From the NCBI RefSeq assembly GCF_030272615.1, contig NC_081410.1, positions 260,080,437 through 260,140,436 on the forward strand: DNA of 60,000 nucleotides, given 5' to 3'. The translations under genes were made by a program, and so were the position numbers. Source of the stretch: Cryptomeria japonica. Its lineage: Eukaryota; Streptophyta; Pinopsida; Cupressales; Cupressaceae. Below the pieces are notes generated by a model that saw only the letters and a list, made by a program, of their open reading frames with translations, did no database searches and was not told the DNA's origin. Shown here one piece after another: positions 56,277 through 60,000 of the stretch (position 1 is its first letter; each line of letters begins with the position of its first letter).

Positions 56277-56940
56277 CTATGATAGCTTGAACTTTTGTTG
56301 GATCCACCTCAATGCCTTTTTCTGATATAAATGTATCCCAAAAAATTTTGGGATGTCTCCAAAAACACACTTTTTAGAATTCAATCTGACATTGAATTGT
56401 TCCAGTCTTTGAAAGATTTTATCCAAGATGTCTAGGTGTTCTTCTCTTGTGAATGATTTGGCTAGAAAATCATCCATATAAACTTTCATAGAAGTATGCA
56501 TCATGTTGTGAAAGATTGTTGTCATGGCCCTCTGATAAGTCACACCAGCATTTTTCAAGCCAAAATGCATGACGTTCCAACAGTATGTTCCCCATGAACA
56601 CGTGAATGTCATTTTATCTTGATCTTCTAGAGCTATCTTGATTTGGTTGTAGCCGGAAAATCCATCCATTAGGGATAACATAGCATGTCCTGTAGTTAGA
56701 TCAACAATGGTGTCAATGCTTGGAAAATGAAAGTCATCCTTCAGACAAGCTTTGTTGAGATCTCTAAAGTCTGTATAAATCCTTATGCTTTTATCTAGTT
56801 TAGAGACTAGCACAATATTAGAAATTGACTCTGCATAATCAATGGGTCGGATGAATCCTACATCAAGTAACTTCTTCAGCTCTGCTTTGACCAAGATGGT
56901 GACATGTGGGTTCATCTTCCTTAATTTCTATTTGACAGGT
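56277..56940 (-). pseudogene. Ty3/gypsy reverse transcriptase (element J)
   Basis: A 212-residue open frame covers most of the domain: ELKKLLDVGFIRPIDYAES, RIYTDFRDLNKAC (first catalytic D), LMDGFSGYNQIKIA, FGLKNAGVTYQRAM, VYMDDFLAKS (catalytic YMDD intact), and LNSKKCVFG. Gypsy order and motifs are complete; the frame ends in a stop after QKFKLS. This is the best-preserved gypsy domain in the window. Confidence 0.9.
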
Positions 56941-57164
56941 TTAGCTCCAGGAGTGATTTACAAGTGATGCATGATGAGATTTGGATCTATCCCCGGCATG
57001 TCAGCATAAGACCAAGCAAAGTTGATTTGCTTCTCCTTGAATAATTTGACAAAGTCTAGTTTTTCTTTTTCTATTAGTGATTATGCCAGATGTATGGTTT
57101 TGGTTGTTGCTTCAGTGTCAATATTTATTGATTGAGTTGGCTCAATCAAGATTGGTGATCTCTC

Positions 57165-57752
57165 CTAGTAATGTTCAGGAAGAGTGTCAAGTCTCCCATC
57201 TTCAGGTGCCTCAAAGAAGTTTTCCCCATTAGATGTGTCCTTTATTTTTACTTTTTTCCGATCTAATACTTTCATTAGATGGTTTTCACCATTAGATTGA
57301 TTTTTCATTTTGTTCATTTTGCAACTGAGAGACTTGGCACTCCCCTTATCACAGATATCGTTATGTGGTTCACTGGTGAAGAATGTTTCCAGGTTAATAG
57401 AGAAAAGGTATTGAACAATGGCCTCATCATTTTGGAATATTGGTATATTGTGTTCTGGTTCTTCCCAATTTATAAGGTTAGGATATATAAGTGGTAGGGA
57501 GTCATTTGGCAGGTCAAGGTCTTCCATTGTGAGGTTCATGATAAAGATATTGTCATAGTTATCTATAGTACAGATAAGGTTTATAACAGTCTCAAGGTTT
57601 TTGATAGTACTCTTGTCAATATTGCATCTTTCATATTGAAGTTGTTCGTTCTCAGTAGCCTCATAGATATGTTGTGGTTCAAATTCAAATGATCTAGAGC
57701 TCGAGACTTGTCCCTCATAAGGAATGGGTGTGCGTGCATGGATTGTATCCAC
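57165..57752 (-). CDS. J linker between G-patch and reverse transcriptase
   Basis: A 195-residue open frame has no known domain (TMEDLDLPNDSLPLIYPNLINWEEPEHNIPIF, then a charged lysine-rich end, EDGRLDTLPEHY). Gypsy elements of this group carry a poorly conserved acidic linker before the reverse transcriptase, and the closing L-x-TLPEHY-like phrase resembles such linkers. Position between G-patch and reverse transcriptase supports the call. It is likely only a fragment of the decayed polyprotein. Confidence 0.5.
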   Translation of the reverse strand: MDTIHARTPIPYEGQVSSSRSFEFEPQHIYEATENEQLQYERCNIDKSTIKNLETVINLICTIDNYDNIFIMNLTMEDLDLPNDSLPLIYPNLINWEEPEHNIPIFQNDEAIVQYLFSINLETFFTSEPHNDICDKGSAKSLSCKMNKMKNQSNGENHLMKVLDRKKVKIKDTSNGENFFEAPEDGRLDTLPEHY

Positions 57753-57859
57753 CTTAATATCCTCAATAATATCACAACAAGTGTGCCACTCATACTGATT
57801 GGAATTTGTTTCAGAATCGCTATCTCAGGTGACTCCACTAAATCTGACAGGTATGTTTA

Positions 57860-58480
57860 AGGGTGAGGAAAGGTCACTGATAATTGACAAAGGTTTGGTA
57901 GCTTGTTTTGATTCAGGATCGGTGCTTTCTTGTACTCTTTGAATTTGTTCATACAAAACTTCCCCTCTTTGAGTAGTAATCTCCTTAGGTTATGGCTCAC
58001 GTTCGGTTTGATCAGGTGCTTGTACATGATGTATTTTTTTATAAGAGGCCTAGTCTCTTTGGATAGTGAGCTCTTCTCGTTGTCTCTCATTTTCTTCATG
58101 CTCTTGTTCTTTTCTTGTCTTTTCTATTGCATGGTGTAGCACCTCTTGTCATGAGTCTTCGTTATGCGTCACTTTTTCTTTCCATTGAGATTTTTGAGGG
58201 TGATCTTTCTTTTGCAAAAATTAAATATGTTGTCCATACCCAAACCCTGATTTTATCTTTTGCAAGTTGTGAGTGAGGTTGTATGGGTTCTAGGATGCCC
58301 TCTTAACGCTTGCCAATAGGTCCTTTTCCTTTATATCCCATGTGTTGCATGATTCTAAACCCATTTCCATATTGTTCTGTGGGAACGACCACTTCTAGGG
58401 TAGCAACTCTGATTTCTTCCTCATCCTTGTATAGCCAGTTCAGGATGTCTTTATCATCTGATTCTTCCTCTAATGTTTAT
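57860..58480 (-). pseudogene. G-patch segment of element J
   Basis: The minus strand reads EYGNGF-like YGNGFRIMQHMGYKGKGPIG near 58370-58310, a stop, then EGILEPIQPHSQLAKDKI. This is the G-patch consensus (hh-x-x-MGY-x-G-x-G) followed by the EPI stretch usual in plant gypsy polyproteins. An acidic segment (LEEESDDKDILNWLYKDEEE) precedes it. The frame is lost downstream toward 57860. G-patches in retroelements are thought to bind nucleic acid. Confidence 0.65.
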
Positions 58481-59130
58481 TTTGGTATCTGCATGGATGG
58501 GTATGTACAAGGTGTTGTCATGTTTTTGTGTGATTTTTCAATGGTTTTGTCGATGTTTTTTGGATTTTGAATTGTTTTGAATGTTTTTGGTATTTTTGTG
58601 TTGTTTTGAATGTTTTTGGTATTTTGTTGAGACATTTTCCAATGTTTTTGGTATTTTTGATGATTGCCTGAATGAAGAGCGTAATGACACATAAGACAAT
58701 GTAGAATCCACTTCCATCAATAGGTTAAGGGTATTGCCCCCAGTTTTTAGACCTGACTATGAAAAGGTGGGATACTAGACGCATGGAGTTTTTTTCTTAA
58801 TGACAAATGAATAACAAGCCATGGCTTTGGATGGATGGATGTATGTATGAAGTAAATGTAATCACAACAAGTTTGAAAGATAATGGAGCCATAGCCTTTA
58901 TGAGTGGTGTCTGTTTGCCAGGTTTTCACCACCGTACTTACCCAAGGTGCCACCGAAGTGGTTGTTCACCGTTTGGATGCATGATTTTTCTTTACTTTTT
59001 TGAATGTTTGTGTATTTTCTTCAGGACATTTTTCTGAATGTTTTTGGTATTTTCTGGTATGTAGGGGAGCCTGATGCTCTGTACAGCTTAGGTATAAAAC
59101 CTTTTGAGGTGCATGCTATTGATTGGATCT
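58481..59130. other. L 3' non-coding region with TGTTTTTGGTATTTT repeats
   Basis: Short repeats of the type GAATGTTTTTGGTATTTT occur at least five times (58578-58660 and near 59035). The part at 58905-59000 (TGTTTGCCAGGTTTTCACC) matches the J 3' region near 53785. The sequence is therefore the 3' region of a J relative, cut off at about 58480. Confidence 0.6.
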
Positions 59131-60000
59131 GTGAGCGGTTCTCCTTCTGAAGTAGCCAACTGATATGCCCCGGACCCGAATACAGCAGTGACAACATATG
59201 GGCCCAACCAGTTTGATTCAAACTTGCCTTGATGTTCTCTGTTTGGTTGGTTGCGAGGATTCTCTCATAGAACAAGATCACCTACCTCAAATGTACGAGA
59301 TCTAACTCGGTGATTGTAACTTCTGCTCATGCGCTGCTGATAGGCTTTGAGGTGATTGTATGCAGCTTGTCGCTTCTCATCAAGTAACTCTAAGTCCTGA
59401 AGACAGGATACTCTGTAAGCTTCATCATCGATGAGGTTATGCAAGGAAACCCGTAATGATGGTATCTCAACCTCAATAGGTAAGATAGCTTCAGCACCAT
59501 AGACCAATGAATAAGGAGTTGCACCTGTAGGGGTTCGAATGCTAGTTTGATATGCCCATAGTGCTGGATTCAATAGAATGTGCCAATCACGACCGGCATC
59601 ATTGACTGTCTTTTTGAGGATTCTTAATATGTTTTTATTGGATGCTTCGGCCTGACCATTGCCTTGTGGGTAATAGGGAGTGGAAAAGCAGTGTTGGATA
59701 TGAAATTTCTCACAAAGTTCACGGACATCCTAATTTTTGAAAGGGAGACCGTTATCTGTGATGATGGACATGGGTACACCATACCGGCAGATGATGTAGT
59801 TGAGGATGAATGAGGTGATCTTCTTGCCGGTGACTTGGGTAAGTGGAACAGCTTTGATCCACTTTGTGAAATATTCGGTGGCGGTAATAATGAATTTATG
59901 GCCATTGGATGAAGATGGATGAATCTTACCCACAAGGTCGAGGCCCCATTGACAAAAAGGCCATGGTGTTGTGATTGGTTGCAGTTCCTAGGCTGGTGCA
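59131..60000 (-). pseudogene. Ty3/gypsy integrase of element L (continues beyond the window)
   Basis: The minus strand has IITATEYFTKWIKAVPL (first Asp position is E here), PMSIITDNGLPFKN (second D), a YYPQGNGQAEASNK-type segment near 59650 (E), LNPALWAYQTSIRTPTGATPYSLVYG, EAILPIEVEIPSLRV and a C-terminal RTFEVGDLVL at about 59270. These are the gypsy integrase core and C-terminal landmarks. Stops lie between frames 59730-59933 and 59265-59573. It is a close relative of the J integrase. The rest of the element lies to the right of the window. Confidence 0.85.

Larger units (their letters stand above)
49442..58480 (-). mobile_element. Element J: Ty3/gypsy (Tat-type) retrotransposon, 5' truncated
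   Basis: On the minus strand from high to low coordinates there are a G-patch, a linker, reverse transcriptase, a gypsy RNase H, a second RNase H, integrase remnants, a 2.7-kb repeat-rich non-coding region, a polypurine tract and the 3' LTR. No gag, 5' LTR or primer binding site is present; the 5' side ends near 58480 against element L. Two RNase H domains are the mark of the plant Tat/Ogre group. Many stops and frameshifts make it inactive. Confidence 0.8.

Overview
The window is 60 kb of plant nuclear DNA made almost entirely of LTR retrotransposons inserted into one another. No intact host gene, tRNA, rRNA or CRISPR array was seen. A seed plant is indicated by Ty1/copia elements with initiator-methionine-tRNA primer binding sites, and by Ty3/gypsy elements with the RNase H arrangement and G-patch of the plant Tat group. 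The density of old, decayed, deeply nested copies fits a very large genome, possibly a gymnosperm; the species is inference.

Layout. Positions 1-4313 hold the end of an element (M) with a TG...CA LTR and a decayed antisense gene resembling plant mobile domain proteins. Positions 4494-7905 are a decayed minus-strand Ty3/gypsy element (G). G contains the 5'-truncated 3' end of a D-family copia element, flanked by an odd 197-bp direct duplication. At 7905 G is split by a 37.6-kb block (7906-45477) and its reading frame resumes at 45483.

The 37.6-kb block is element C, a non-autonomous element with about 0.7-kb LTRs, swollen by later insertions. C contains copia element B (9215-21455, target duplication ACAAG). 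B's reverse transcriptase is split by a 5.6-kb TG...CA insert I (13092-18696), which carries an antisense gene and an array of 16 palindromes at about 48-bp spacing. C also contains reverse-oriented solo LTR H (29395-43683, GATAG), which is split by F (30549-43471), a copia-like gag-protease element without polymerase. F is split by copia element D (32510-40158, TGTTC). D's 5' LTR is split by solo LTR E (32638-34127, ACTTA). The order G > C > H > F > D > E is a six-level nest in which most junctions are fixed by target-site duplications. LTR divergence judged by eye (C and B highest, F about 6%, D about 3%) agrees with this order.

Right of G, 46046-49441 is unclassified. Positions 49442-58480 are a minus-strand Tat-type Ty3/gypsy element J (G-patch, reverse transcriptase, two RNase H regions, integrase remnants, tandem-repeat-rich 3' region, 1.7-kb 3' LTR). 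J abuts the 3' part of a related element L, whose integrase runs off the window.

The least explained material is insert I: its palindromes keep arm pairing while arm sequence changes, and its antisense gene shares an architecture with the antisense gene inside C.
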